From assembly GCA_007922225.1 (NCBI GenBank), contig ML679971.1, forward strand, positions 1,075,347 to 1,139,346: 64,000 nucleotides of DNA, given 5' to 3'. Source of the DNA: Emydura subglobosa (lineage: Eukaryota; Chordata; Testudines; Chelidae). Numbering within the stretch: position 1 is the first letter of the stretch; every line of letters starts with the position of its first letter. A model generated the notes under the pieces. It was given only the letters and a program-made list of their open reading frames with translations. It did not search any database and was not told the origin of the DNA. Shown piece after piece: positions 45,230-55,289 of the stretch. Position numbers and translations under genes: made by a program.

Positions 45230-46012
45230 GTCATGGGGTTAGCCCCTCCCCCTCCCCCCATCTACCACTGGTGGTCTGATTGCTCAGGAAAAGCAAGACA
45301 GTAGGGCCCGATGGCCAGAATCAGTATCACTGCCCGGGGGAGCGAGGCAGTATGGCTTGACAGCCAGAGTCAGAAAGCAGCCTGAGTCACCAGTGTCGCC
45401 CAATTCTGGGGGACAGTGGGGCCTGTTGGGGGAGTGGGCACCACTTAGGAGCGTGTGGCACCAGGGGTAGGGGAGCTCAGGCTCTCCCTGCTCTTCTGAA
45501 CCCCAGCCTAGGGCCCTAATGGTGGTGGGGGTACTTGCTACTGAGTCAGTGAGGATCTTTCAATATGCTGACTCTTCCCATGAGTCAGAGCTAGCCCCCT
45601 TCCCTGGGCTACTTCCTACTCCATCTCCTCTGATGGTGGTTCGTTGGTTGATTGGGCCTCTGGGTCCTTCAACTTGTCCAGCCTTTGGGCGAGTGGTCGC
45701 AGGTTCTGGGGCTCCTTCTGGATCCACGAGGTTTCTAATCCTCCTGGTTCCATGGCAGGAGCCTCCAGCAGGGCTTCTTCCTCCTTTGCAGTCAGCCCTG
45801 AATGAGCTGGTCTGCTCCCTTTTGCACTGAGGCAGGAGTTGGAGCGTGCTGAGCACGGTTTAAGGGGCGGGACTTCCTCCACCCATAATGTAGGGTCAAC
45901 TCCCTTGTCTCTAGTGTGGGGTAGGTCCACCCCGTCATAGTCCTCAACAATTGTCTAAGCAGGGCTAGAAAAAAAAAAACATGACAGCTATATGGCTTAG
46001 GGTGTCACAACC
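45230..46012. repeat. GC-rich LTR-like block
   Basis: Sharply GC-rich compared with both flanks. It begins TGTCATGGGGTTAGCCCC and ends GGGTGTCACA, so TG...CA ends are possible. It contains a near-terminal A12 run. No flanking duplication was found. The open frames at 45519-45930 on both strands are compositional and have no domain. It may be a solo LTR of a family I cannot name. Confidence 0.35.
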
Positions 46013-47074
46013 AGTCAGTCTCTCCTCTTGTTCTACCAGTCGAGAAATGATGTGAACACTACTCCTGTGTGCTCCGAGCTGAACTTCCGTCAACTTGCCT
46101 GACATGCCAGAGGTATGGGAAATATCAAAATAAACAGGAATCAATAGGATTAAGGGACTTTAGTTTTTTGTTTATTCACACATGACTCAGTAGGACAGCA
46201 TTTTTCTGGGGAAAGGAAATGTCTCTATTAAAAGAGACATCTTAAAAAATTCATTATGACTGCATAGGCAATCCCCTAAGATTCTGTAGAACTCTATTGC
46301 ATCAATTCTGGGACTAGGGTCATCTAGATGCCTCCCTCCATTTGAGAACACAGTGTTGTCACGTTCCTCTGTAGCATGTCTTTGATCAGGGCACAATCAG
46401 GACAACCAATCCTATAGGCTCCATTTCAGGAAAGAATATCTATTCAGAGCAATTCTTAAGCATACATTTATATTTAGATACACGCTTAAGTCCCAGGTAA
46501 GTTGATTCTCCACTGAATGATCGGTTGCAGCTACTTTGTAGTGCATGGGTGTGCATTTTGTTCTCCAGAAGATAAATAAAATGAGCTAGGTGAATACCAG
46601 GAGGAGAAGGGAGAGAAGGTCTTCTGAATTTTTAAATGAAAATAAGATTACACCCATTTTGTGTTTGCTTTCCATGAATATTCTATTGAGTGAATTTACT
46701 AGTAGGAAACCTAAAGAAGATACTAGAAAATATTTGTGCATAATCACAAGCATTCACATCAGCAATCTGATTCTAAGAGTTATACTCGCTCAATTACGGA
46801 CCAAGAATATGCCATGTAAAGTAAGTGTCCAGTCAGAAGACAGCAGATTTCAAATGCATGCACCAAGTTAGTTAAGAATTAGCCCAAAAGCAAAGAATAT
46901 TCACAGATATTCCAGGTTGTTTATTTTGAGCAATTAATTGTTTTTAAAAAATAAAAGCAACATTTTCACAGACAATTTGCGCACAGAAAATCAGGTAAAA
47001 ATTAAGTAAATGTTTCATTACAAATTATAGTTAGATAGAAAATTAGATGCCTTTGAAAATAAGGGCCAACAAAA
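46013..47074. other. No gene recognised
   Basis: AT-rich non-coding DNA. The open frame at 46590-46871 has no recognisable domain. No confident repeat. Confidence 0.4.
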
Positions 47075-47425
47075 GATTCCGATCTTTGGATGGAAAGACT
47101 TTATAACCAACAAAGAGAGCCAAGAAATTGCTAACCAGCAGCTCATTTCCCCTAAATGCACAAGGAAGCACTGGACATATCTGGGGCATGTACTCCAAAT
47201 GCTAACATACAGACTCCCACATGAAGCTGTCAAATGGGAACCAACTCGTGTAAGGAAATGAGGGCACCCAAGAGAAACCATGAGAACCCCCAGCAGGGAG
47301 GGCAGGACAGTCAATCTCAATACCATAGTGCAGAATGAAGCAGCAGCTAATGACAGAAAGGGATGGAGCAGACAGGTTTCCATCCTGTGTGCCAACACTG
47401 GTGTGATAAGTTGTAATAAATAAGT
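47075..47425 (+). mobile_element. LINE ORF2 C-terminal remnant (non-CR1)
   Basis: In one + frame near 47080-47220 I read IFGWKDFITNKESQEIANQQ, then CTRKHWTYLGHVLQM and HEAVKWEPTR. In a later part comes the GHPRETMRTPSREGRTV region and DRKGWSRQVSILC. This matches the order in LINE proteins that end with a W-x-W-[IL]-GH block, a KRGRPK-type basic stretch and a DR-x-x-WR-x-x-V-x-x-LC ending. It is a different text from the LINEs at 32.1 and 41.9 kb. It has stops and frameshifts. The clade is uncertain. Confidence 0.68.
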
Positions 47426-48544
47426 AAGAATAATCCATGATGATTGCATGTTACTTATCCTTTCTCTGCACAACATGTGTGTCTACACCTATCCACCTGA
47501 ATTGCCCATGACCGGCACACAGAAACACTAATATGTGAGTGTTTGTTTCCAACTAACTATAATTCCTCTTCAGTTGCTGATTTTGTGTGAAATTATCCAT
47601 TTCTTCTACCTTTAGCCTGAAGGGTTAATCACATGACTTCTTTCAGAACCACCGCCAAGTTTATCAATGCTACTGTTTCATAACAGTAGGTGAGTAATAT
47701 ACTATTACCCTCCTCCGCCCAACAAGACAGCTCGTTTTGAAGTTAGAGACAAGAAGTATGCTAAATTAAAATCAGGGCAAAAAGGTAGCGCTCCTCCCTA
47801 TACTCTGACTTTCAGAAACACACTCTAAACTCTATGTTCTTTTTATCAGTGACATAAAGATTAAAACAAGACCATTTTTCCAGATGCCTTGGAAGGGAAC
47901 TCAGATACAATGAAGTGCAGATAGGTCATATTTTTAAACTTAAGGTTGCCAATAGTCTTTACAAAAAGTTTCTATATCCAACTAGAAATAGGTGAACAAT
48001 TGGGGATCAGAGCCATATCCTCATCTGGTGTGAACTGGCATAGCTCCATTGATCTGTCCCAACGTCTCTTCTCCCTGTGAAGTTATCCATATTTAGAACT
48101 GATGTCAAAACAAAGTTAATTAAAATTCCTATGTGTTCAGACATGTTTTTTCACTTGCAGTTCAAATCCAGGCCTGTTATCAGAAATAAAACTACCAAAC
48201 TATCATGCTAAATAGGGGCTGTATTTTCAGCTAATTCCAGAAGCAGGTCTACAAGGAAACTTGGTGGGGAAACCTCTTCCCACCAAATTTCCTGGCCAGT
48301 TTTGCATGAGAAAAACTTGCAGACTGTGGCCTCTAACATAAATGGTAGAACTGGCAAATGGAAGATGCAAGCTAAGCACAAATGAGATCCTGTGTTCTAA
48401 TCTTCTCAGTTGTATGGGTCAAACCATAATGTGTAAATGTGTGCACAGTGATTTTCCATATGCTCAAATGAAGACTAAATTGAGGTCCCTTTGAAAATTT
48501 AACCCAAAAAGTTCACATAGTGTGGTTAAATGTTAGACATATCC
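47426..48544. other. No gene recognised
   Basis: Non-coding. A palindromic-family arm (GGGGATCAGAGCCATATCCT, CTGGCATAGCTCCATTGATC) lies near 48000-48060. The remainder is unassigned. Confidence 0.4.
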
Positions 48545-48850
48545 ACCCATATAAGAATGGTTTTATGGTTAAAACACTGGATTGGGACTAAGGAGAATTG
48601 GGTTTAATTCCTGACTCTGCCATAAGCAACGTGTCTAACCATGGGCAAGTCAATTAATCTCTTTGTGTTTAAATCCCCAAAGAAAATAATAATCCTTACT
48701 TTCTCCCATCTTTTGTATATCTTTTCCATTTAAACTGCAGACTCTCAAGGGCAAAGATTGTCTTTGTGTGTGAACAGTGTTTAGTACAATGGAGCTCTGA
48801 TCTTGGCTGGATCCTTGGTGCTACCATAATGCACTAGCAAATAATTAATC
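48545..48850 (+). mobile_element. CORE-SINE, head to tail
   Basis: Head near 48555 (GGTTTTATGGTTAAAACACT), core CATGGGCAAGTCAATTAATC, CTTTGTGTTTAAATCCCC, then the tail CTCTCAAGGGCAAAGATTGT, AGTACAATGGAGCTCTGATC, GGTGCTACCATAATGCAC. This is a full-length old copy showing how the MIR-type core and the reptile tail join. Confidence 0.72.
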
Positions 48851-49324
48851 TTAATTGCCCTGTTTATTCCCACATGTGCACTATCATGAACACAAATAAA
48901 GTCCTATCTCTATTCCACAGTCAGTGGCTCAAGTTGTGATGAAAAACCTTTCAGGTTATTGTCCAATGTGAATTTATAAAAGACTGAAAAAACTGAACTT
49001 AAAAAAAAAGAGATGTGGTCCAATTGAGTAATCTGAAAGCACAAATGCAGGTGAACATGATATGTCCTGCAATCTCTCTGAGGCCACCATTGAAAGCTGT
49101 TTCAGATATGTGGATTTTGTTCTAAATGAGCTTGACAATCTTGAAGGACACTTTTGAGCAAGAACATAAAGACCTTCATCATGCACTAAAAATGCTAGTA
49201 AGGGTGGGATGCATTTTCTGAAAGAAATAACTGACAGCTTCATTATACTGCATGACAACTTGACCCTAAGATGAAAAGAATTTGAATGAATAAGTTGCCA
49301 AAGTTATGGAAAAGAATGTACATC

Positions 49325-49540
49325 TGGTTCAGAATAATAACTAGCTCTTACATAGTGCTTTTCATCAGTATATGTCAAAGGGAGGTCAGAACCATTATTC
49401 CCATTTTACAGATGGAGAAACTGAGGTAAGAGGTGAAGTAACTTGTCCAACATCACCCAGCAGGCCAGTGGTAGAGTCAGGAATAAAACTCGGAGCTCTC
49501 AGGTCCCAGTGCAATCTTCTATCCACTAAAGAGGAGGATT
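49325..49540 (-). mobile_element. CORE-SINE fragment
   Basis: The + strand shows TCTTACATAGTGCTTTTCAT, TTCCCATTTTACAGATGGAG, AAACTGAGGTAAGAGG, AACTTGTCCAACATCACCCA, ending in the head near 49520-49540. Confidence 0.72.
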
Positions 49541-50454
49541 CTGCTGGCTACAACCACCTCTTAAAATGTGTGATGCTTTGGTAGCATTAGAAAACCTGCC
49601 TCAATTACTCTTACCTGGAATATGCCAGACAGTCATTATATGGGACTGACCAAGATTGAAACAGATGAGTCCAGTTTGAAATTCAGCTCAGAATCAATCC
49701 AGCATTGGTAATGTACAGAGACCTACTTGTTACGAACAGAATTCATTCCACCATTTTTTTACTTACACAAACACTTAACCATTGTGCTTTCTATTTTTAA
49801 AAAGTTGAAGGTAATTTCCAAGAGATAAATCTTTGGTGGGATTACAAAGACATACTAAAATATCCACAATCTGGGGCTTTATCAAAGCCCTCTGAAATCA
49901 ATGGAAAGACTCTCATTGACTTCAGTGGGTTGGGATCAAGTCCATAGGGACCAATTCCACAAGATGCTTACTTAACACCCTCTGAGAGGCTCTCAGGACC
50001 CTCATGGATTGAGGTTCATAGGCCCCAATGCTGGAGATTTACGCACATCCTTAAATGTGTACACATTAGTAGTCCTATTGATTTCATTGGGTCTACTTCC
50101 ATGAATAAAATTAAGCCTCCTCTTTCTCTGAATTAGTTCACTGGAACTGCTCACATGTGTAAAGCTAAGCACAGGCATAAGTCTTTGCAGAGTCAAGATG
50201 AAAACCCCCAGTTTCTGTTACCATCCTGTAAATAAACCATATGTAGTCTTTATAACTATCTTTTTGGCCAGAAGAGAATTTGGGGAGTAAATTTCAGATT
50301 AATTGGACAGGACACTTTTGATATATCAATCTTTGACAAATTATGTGTATTCATTTTTTTTTTTAGTCTTCCAACATTTCTTGTTAAGTATATAACTTCA
50401 AAACCTGCTTTGTCTAAACTTATTAGCAGATTACATAATACACAACATTTATAT
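49541..50454. other. No gene; palindromic-repeat arms
   Basis: No exon recognised. It includes repeat arms near 49870-49945 (TCTCATTGACTTCAGTGGG) and 50060-50200 (AAATGTGTACACATTAGTAG, TTGATTTCATTGGG), of the MITE families described elsewhere. Confidence 0.4.
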
Positions 50455-50459
50455 AGAAC
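50455..50459. repeat. Gypsy target-site duplication, left copy
   Basis: AGAAC, identical to 54037-54041. It abuts the TGT start of the 5' LTR. Confidence 0.8.
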
Positions 50460-50639
50460 TGTACTGGGGTCTGTAAACCCCATTCAGGATTTAGGCAGGA
50501 GGGGGAGGGGAGCTTTCCCTACCTGCAAAACAAACAGACCTGCCACACTCATGTGCAGCAATGGGGGCGGGGCACAAACTGGGACACCGGAGGGGCCCAG
50601 CAAGGAGCCCAACACAGACTCCAATGAGAACCTGCAACA
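50460..50639 (+). repeat. 5' LTR (180 bp, internally deleted)
   Basis: It starts TGTACTGGGGTCT and ends CCTGCAACA. Its first about 110 bases and last about 75 bases align with the two ends of the 3' LTR. About 236 bases present in the 3' LTR are absent here, with the break after GTGCAGC near 50563. The next bases (50640 on, containing GTACCAGAAGTGGG) are the expected primer-binding-site position. Confidence 0.82.
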
Positions 50640-50722
50640 CGTAGTACCAGAAGTGGGATTATTCTCACTTTTTGCATTTCAGTTTTCACTCCAGTCCACT
50701 GCCCCCGCAGGGGAGAGAGGTC

Positions 50723-51660
50723 ATGGAGGTAAACCAATTCTTGCAACGGCTCACAGAATCGCAGGCCCAACAACACCAGAGGCAACAGCAGCTGTTAGAG
50801 CAGCTGGCGACCCAACAACAACAGCTACTGCAACAGGTGGTGGAGATGTTGCCCACAGCCACTGCATTGGGGTCAGCAGCTGCAGGACCCAGTCCCGTTG
50901 CAGTGCAAGGGATCGTTCCCACCCCCATGCTCCCCAAGATGATGACAGGAGACAACCCTGAAGGTCAAAGGTATTGACCACCTTTGAGGGGGTGGTCTCT
51001 GCTTCAAACTGACCTGTGACCCAATGGGCAATTCACCTCACCCCGCTTCTCATCGGGGAAGCACAGGACATGTACTGAGGGCTAGATGAAACAGTCGCTC
51101 AAGACTACGTACAGGTAAAAGCCACCATCATAGACAGGCTAGGACTAGATGAAGAAGCTTACCTGCAATGCTTCCGTCGTGAGCGATATCACTCCAACGC
51201 CTGGCCTCGGGCACTGGCGCAGAAATTAAAGGATGCCTGCTGATGATGGCTGAAACCAGTGTCCTGAACGGGACCCCAATTAGCAGAGCTTTTAGTTCTG
51301 GAGCAGTTTATATGAATCCTCCCCCCCGGGGAACAAGATTGAGTCTGCTGGCACTGACCGGCATCACTGGCAGAAAGCAACCTGCCTAATGGAGTACTAT
51401 ATTGCCATTCAGATGGTCCGGGAATGCCCCACTGAGGCTGAGACAACACCTGACCCACCAGGGAGTTGGCGACCTAAAGAAGTAAGTCACCCTCAGAGGG
51501 AAACCAGGAAGCCCTGGATACTCATCCAACCTACGGGTAGTGCAAGGACTACCACCACGACACAAGTTCTACAAGGAGGCTGCCCCTTGACAGTGGAGGT
51601 GCCCTCTTCCAGGTCCTGTGGGCACTCCTCACCCCACCTATGCAAGAGTGGGAGAGCGTG
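50723..51660 (+). pseudogene. Gypsy gag remnant with SCAN-like capsid
   Basis: The N-terminus reads MEVNQFLQRL, then a glutamine-rich coiled-coil-like stretch (QQQQLLQQVVEML) up to 50977. After frameshifts, the capsid region at about 51100-51350 reads DETVAQDYVQ, IIDRLGLDEEAY, FRRERYH, RALAQKLKDAC, WLKP, then ELLVLEQFI and ILPPGEQ, HRPASLAE. The ELLVLEQF, ILP and HRP blocks are hallmarks of the SCAN domain of vertebrate zinc-finger proteins, which is known to descend from a Gmr1-like Gypsy capsid. Gag forms the virus-like particle. Several stops make it dead. Confidence 0.78.
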
Positions 51661-51717
51661 ACCACAACAAAGAGAACTGACACAGGCCCTGGGTGATAGG
51701 AGGCCAGCACAACAGCC

Positions 51718-52092
51718 TGTTACTCTTGTGGGCAACAAGGATATTGGGCAAGAGATTACCCTAATATGGAGTGCAATTTTGGACAGTTCTGTGTCGGGGA
51801 AGTTAGAGCCCGGAAAAGGGGTCCAAGAAGGCTCATGATTCCTGTAGAGGTAGAGGTCCAGCCAGCTCTGGCCCTCACTGAGTCCGGGTGTGACCAGACT
51901 TTTATCTGGGAACAAATAATCAATGCAGCAGGGAAGCCCAAGGAGGGCAGAGTCTCCATCAAATGTATTCAAGGCAACATAGCACCGTACCCCAGCACGA
52001 TGGTGAGACTGACTATGGAAGGGTGGCAGGACCAGTTGAAGAGGTGTGTGGCCCTGGACCTTCCCTACCCTGTGATTCTAGGTTGGGACTAG
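51718..52092 (+). pseudogene. Gypsy zinc knuckle and aspartic protease remnant
   Basis: An in-frame stretch begins CYSCGQQGYWARDYP, a CCHC nucleic-acid-binding knuckle whose His and last Cys are both replaced by Tyr. About 45 residues on comes the protease active-site region, read here as ALTESGCDQTFI (the DSG catalytic Asp is replaced by Glu), and then PYPVILGWD, which matches the conserved LLG-D flap-end motif. The protease would cleave Gag-Pol. Loss of the catalytic Asp and the stop after GWD mean it is inactive. Confidence 0.78.
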
Positions 52093-52429
52093 CCATATTT
52101 CTCAGAGATCCTAAAGATATCCCCTCTGCCAATGGAACCCGAAGGGGTCAACCCGGCAGAGATACCCGGGGTACTGTTCCCATTTAAAGACCCTGACCTC
52201 TTCATCTCCTAGCATAAGATGAAGAAATTGAGGAAGGAAAGGTGGGTGGAAAGGAGAGAATGGAGGGAAGTGGGTGAGACAAGCATCTCTGTGGGAGTGG
52301 TGGAAGACATGGATGATCAAACTGGGGACAGGAATACCAAATACCTTGGGTAAGGGACCTCCACAGGAACAAATACACAAATCCCTCCCCAACTTAACCC
52401 AAAGAAGTTAATGGGTTTCTCAGAGTTCC

Positions 52430-52945
52430 GGATGGAGCAAAGAAATGACAGGATCTTGAGCCAGGCCTTTGAGCAAGTAACAGTGGTAGACAATGAAGAG
52501 GTAGACCCGCTGAAACCGCGGTAATACCCACACTCCGTCCTCAGAGCCGATCTGCTGTATCGTGTAGACCAAGACAAAGGCACACAAGATGTATGAACGC
52601 AACTGTTGGTGCCTCATGCATGCCGTCGCGAATTATTACATTTAGCTCATGCAACACTGGGTGCAGGACATTTAGGGAAAGATAAAACACAGGTCAGGGT
52701 CCTGGCTTGATACTTCCGGCCCAGTGTCATCAAGGATATTAAAGAGTTTTGCACCTCATGCCCAGAGTGCTAATTGACAGCCCCTTAGAAAGTTCCCCCG
52801 ACCCCACTAATACCTCTCCCCCTAGTAGAAATGCCTTTTGAAAGACTGGGGATTAACCTGAGAGAGCCACTACAGAAAAGTTCCTCAGGACACAAACACA
52901 TATTAGTCATCATGGACTATGCTAGCAGGTATCCAGAAGACAAGT
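52430..52945 (+). pseudogene. Gypsy integrase N-terminal part (upstream of RT)
   Basis: It reads RADLLYRV, then LLHLAHATLGAGHLGKDKT and FCTSCPEC, the HHCC zinc-binding module of Gypsy integrases. Then comes the core start FERLGINL, where the first catalytic Asp of the DDE triad is Asn, and HKHILVIMDYASRYPE. The reading breaks there. The second Asp and the Glu are not found. Position matters: this lies 5' of the RT/RNase H text, as in Gmr1-like elements. Stops are present, for example at the Cys-Gln end of the zinc module. Confidence 0.82.
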
Positions 52946-52959
52946 ACATCCACTAATAG

Positions 52960-53596
52960 ACAAGGTCCGTGCCCTGTAGGCATACAAGATCCCTACAATG
53001 AAAAAACAGGTACGTGCCCTCTTAGATTTGGTTGGCTACTATCGCCTGTTTATACTGCACTTCGCTACTATAGAGGCCCCATTAACCAACCTAACCAAGA
53101 ACACCACCCCATCATGAGTACAATAGATACCCAACTGAAATGAAGACTTCCAAAAACTCAAGACCATACTCTGCGAATAGCCAGTATTGCACAGCCTGGA
53201 CTTGAAAAAGGGTTCGTACTACAAACGGACACCTCAGATGTTGGGCTGGGGGTGGTCCTCTCACAAGAAGCTAAGGGAGAAGAACATCGGATAGTCTACA
53301 TCAGCAGGAAGTTCTTCCCCCGAGAGAAGGCACACTCAGTGATAGAAAAGGAATGCTTGACTGCCAAATGGGCGGTGGAAAGCCTAAGACAATACCTGCT
53401 GGGAAACGAGTTCACCCTGGTTACTAACCATGCGCCCCTACACTGGCTGAATGTGATGAATGACACAAAACCACGGATTATGAGGTGGTACCTATGCCTA
53501 CAACCATGCGCCTTCCGAGTACAACACCATGCCTGGAAGCTCCACAGTAACATGGATTTCCTGTCCAGAGAGGTAGCCTACACAACCCAAGACTGA
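52960..53596 (+). pseudogene. Gypsy RT end and RNase H remnant
   Basis: It begins with the region after the RT palm, KKQVRALLDLVGYYRLFILHFA and APLTNLT (compare GLVGYYRRFI, APLTDLT). RNase H follows: FVLQTDTSDVGLGVVLSQ (first catalytic Asp kept), IEKECLTAKWAV (Glu kept), LVTNHAPLHWL (third Asp replaced by Asn), and the MDFLSR ending (usually ADFLSR). RNase H degrades the RNA of the RNA:DNA hybrid. The open stretch 53252-53596 ends in a stop 24 bp before the 3' LTR, so pol ends with RNase H and not integrase. Confidence 0.85.
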
Positions 53597-53620
53597 GGCC
53601 CGGTCTTGCAAGGTAGGATA

Positions 53621-54036
53621 TGTAAAGGGGTCTAAAAGCCCCATTCAGGATTTAGGCAGGAAGGGGAGGGGAGCTTACCTGCAAACATACAGACCTGCCA
53701 CGCCCATGCGCAGCTGCAAGAGCTGCCAATCCTGGAGGCAGATAACCACAGCTAAACCTTGTGAAGGAGGAAAAACCCACTGTAAATAAGGAAGAGCAAC
53801 AAAGGAGGCGGCAGAGAACCCTAAGACTGCAAAACAGCAACAGTCCTGTGGCAGGTAGCCTCCCCGAGTCTTTTAACAAGGCAGCTTTCGCCCAACAAAC
53901 CCAGCAAGGGCAACAACAACCCCAGCAAGGGCAACAACAACCCCAGAGGCTGCCCCAGTTCAGGGGGGGCACAAACTGGGACACCCGAGGGGCCCAGCAA
54001 AAACCCCAACACAGACTCCAACAGGAACCTGTGACA
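53621..54036 (+). repeat. 3' LTR (416 bp)
   Basis: It starts TGTAAAGGGGTCT and ends CCTGTGACA (TG...CA). It matches the 5' LTR at both ends and carries an extra middle part, about 53720-53965, that includes an open frame rich in Gln and a 21-bp direct repeat. The 5' LTR has probably lost this middle by deletion. Confidence 0.85.
53900..53941. repeat. 21-bp perfect tandem duplication in the LTR
   Basis: Two identical 21-bp units, each starting CCCAGCAAGGGCAACAACAA, lie side by side (53900-53920 and 53921-53941). The unit is CAA/CAG-rich. Confidence 0.88.
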
Positions 54037-54041
54037 AGAAC
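54037..54041. repeat. Gypsy target-site duplication, right copy
   Basis: AGAAC, identical to 50455-50459, immediately after the CA end of the 3' LTR. Confidence 0.8.
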
Positions 54042-54164
54042 TTTGCACCATATAAGTGCAAACCAAACACCAATGAATCACTCTTTATAATTCTCCAGTG
54101 AGATAGGTAAATATTATTATCCCTAGATTCCACATGGTGAAATTTCAGGATGCCTAAATGAGAG

Positions 54165-54410
54165 CTACATCAGTTTAATTTAAGATATGATTTTAAACGG
54201 ATTTAGTTAAACTGGTGTAAACCTGTGTATAGACACTCTTTGTGTGGATTAAACCAGGTTTATTACAGTTTAGTTTAACTTGATTAGGAATGGGTTTAAG
54301 GTCAATCAAAATAAGACACCCTCAAACCAAAATATGAGTATCCACATCAGGGTTTGCACAGTTTTAAGTAAACTGGTTTAATGAAAGCAGTGCAAGTTGG
54401 TGTGTAAATC
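54165..54410. repeat. DNA-transposon-like repeat with inverted ends
   Basis: Inverted matches such as TTTAGTTAAACTGGTGTAAA (left) against TTTTAAGTAAACTGGTTTAA and the TGTGTATAGACAC and GAGTATCCACATC words suggest an old MITE related to the TAGACAC-ended elements. The ends cannot be fixed. Confidence 0.4.
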
Positions 54411-55289
54411 CTGAGATGCTAAGGCTCAAATTGTTAAAGTGTCCACTTAGACCCTGCATGTAGGTAACAGCATGTGACCATTTCACTATTTCCATTTTGC
54501 TTATTGTAGCCGATGTCAGCCTATTCTGTGCTGTTTATTCTAGCAATAGTCACATTTTGTCATTTTATATAAAGTGCAAGTGCCACAGGCCCTTCAGACA
54601 CTGTCTACTCTGCACACGTGGGGAACCCGCTTTTAAAAATGTTCCTCATAAATCTTTCCTGTCACCTTAGTTTTTCTATCATTAAATTGGAGTTGGGAGG
54701 GGGGGAGTGGGAGAGGAGAAAGGAATCCTCTTCCAGTTTATTCCAGGCTCAGTTTTATAATAATTCTCAAATTCTCCTTTTTACTGATTTGTTTTTTTCT
54801 TTTACTGTAAGTCCTCTTTTTACATTGCTAACCTAAGTTATTATTTCCTGGAGGTTTACACTGGAAACCTCAGATTGTCAGTTCGGTTAATGTCACTTAA
54901 CTTTATGCTTCATGCCAGTTTTAAAGCTCAGCGAGAATTGACAATGCAAGCCTTTCATGACATCAGCTGACGGTGCTCTCTTTGACAGCAAGAATTCAAA
55001 TCAAGGATTTAATAAACTAGTAGCTATTCCAGTTAGCAGGGAAAAGTTCTTTCAATTCCACCACTTACAGAACATCAAACAGACCTCAGCTATACAGTTA
55101 AGATTATAGTTAAACCTGAAATACAGCTTATTTGCATGCACAGTTTCACCAGGCTCGAATGTAAGAGGAAAGGGTGGGAAAACATAATACACCTTCTTAA
55201 AATAAAGTTGTATGTGGGTGGGTGGCTGGCTGTGTTCTAAGCAAGTGAGAGATCAGAGGTGATGCATAAGATGAGGTAAGTTACCAGTT
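54411..55289. other. No gene recognised
   Basis: AT-rich non-coding DNA with no confident repeat or exon. The open frame at 54618-54836 has no motif. Confidence 0.4.

Larger units (their letters stand above)
50460..54036 (+). mobile_element. Ty3/Gypsy LTR retrotransposon, Gmr1-like, internally deleted
   Basis: Both LTRs are present and a 5-bp duplication AGAAC flanks the element. In order I read gag with a SCAN-like capsid (50723-51500), a zinc knuckle and aspartic protease (51718-52092), an integrase zinc-binding segment and the start of the integrase core (about 52430-52945), then the end of the reverse transcriptase and RNase H (about 52960-53596), then the 3' LTR. Integrase before RT/RNase H is the reverse of most Gypsy elements and matches the Gmr1-like group. 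The rest of integrase and the RT palm are deleted, and all frames carry stops. Confidence 0.88.

Noticed and set aside
45519..45930. Three open frames of about 100 residues on both strands
   Set aside because: They overlap each other in a GC-rich block and contain no recognisable motif.
47018..47476. 152-residue minus-strand open frame rich in hydrophobic residues, resembling a membrane protein
   Set aside because: It is antisense to the LINE C-terminal text on the + strand (GHVLQM, KWEPTR). The hydrophobicity comes from the opposite strand, and no membrane family is recognised.
50672..50722. Upstream ATG at 50672 as the start of gag
   Set aside because: The first in-frame residues (MHFSFHSSPLPP) look like untranslated leader. 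The MEVNQFLQRL start at 50723 matches the style of Gypsy gag openings, so I used that.
53761..54090. 109-residue Gln-rich open frame at the right end of the Gypsy element
   Set aside because: It lies inside the 3' LTR and runs over the end of the element into flanking DNA, so it is not an element gene.
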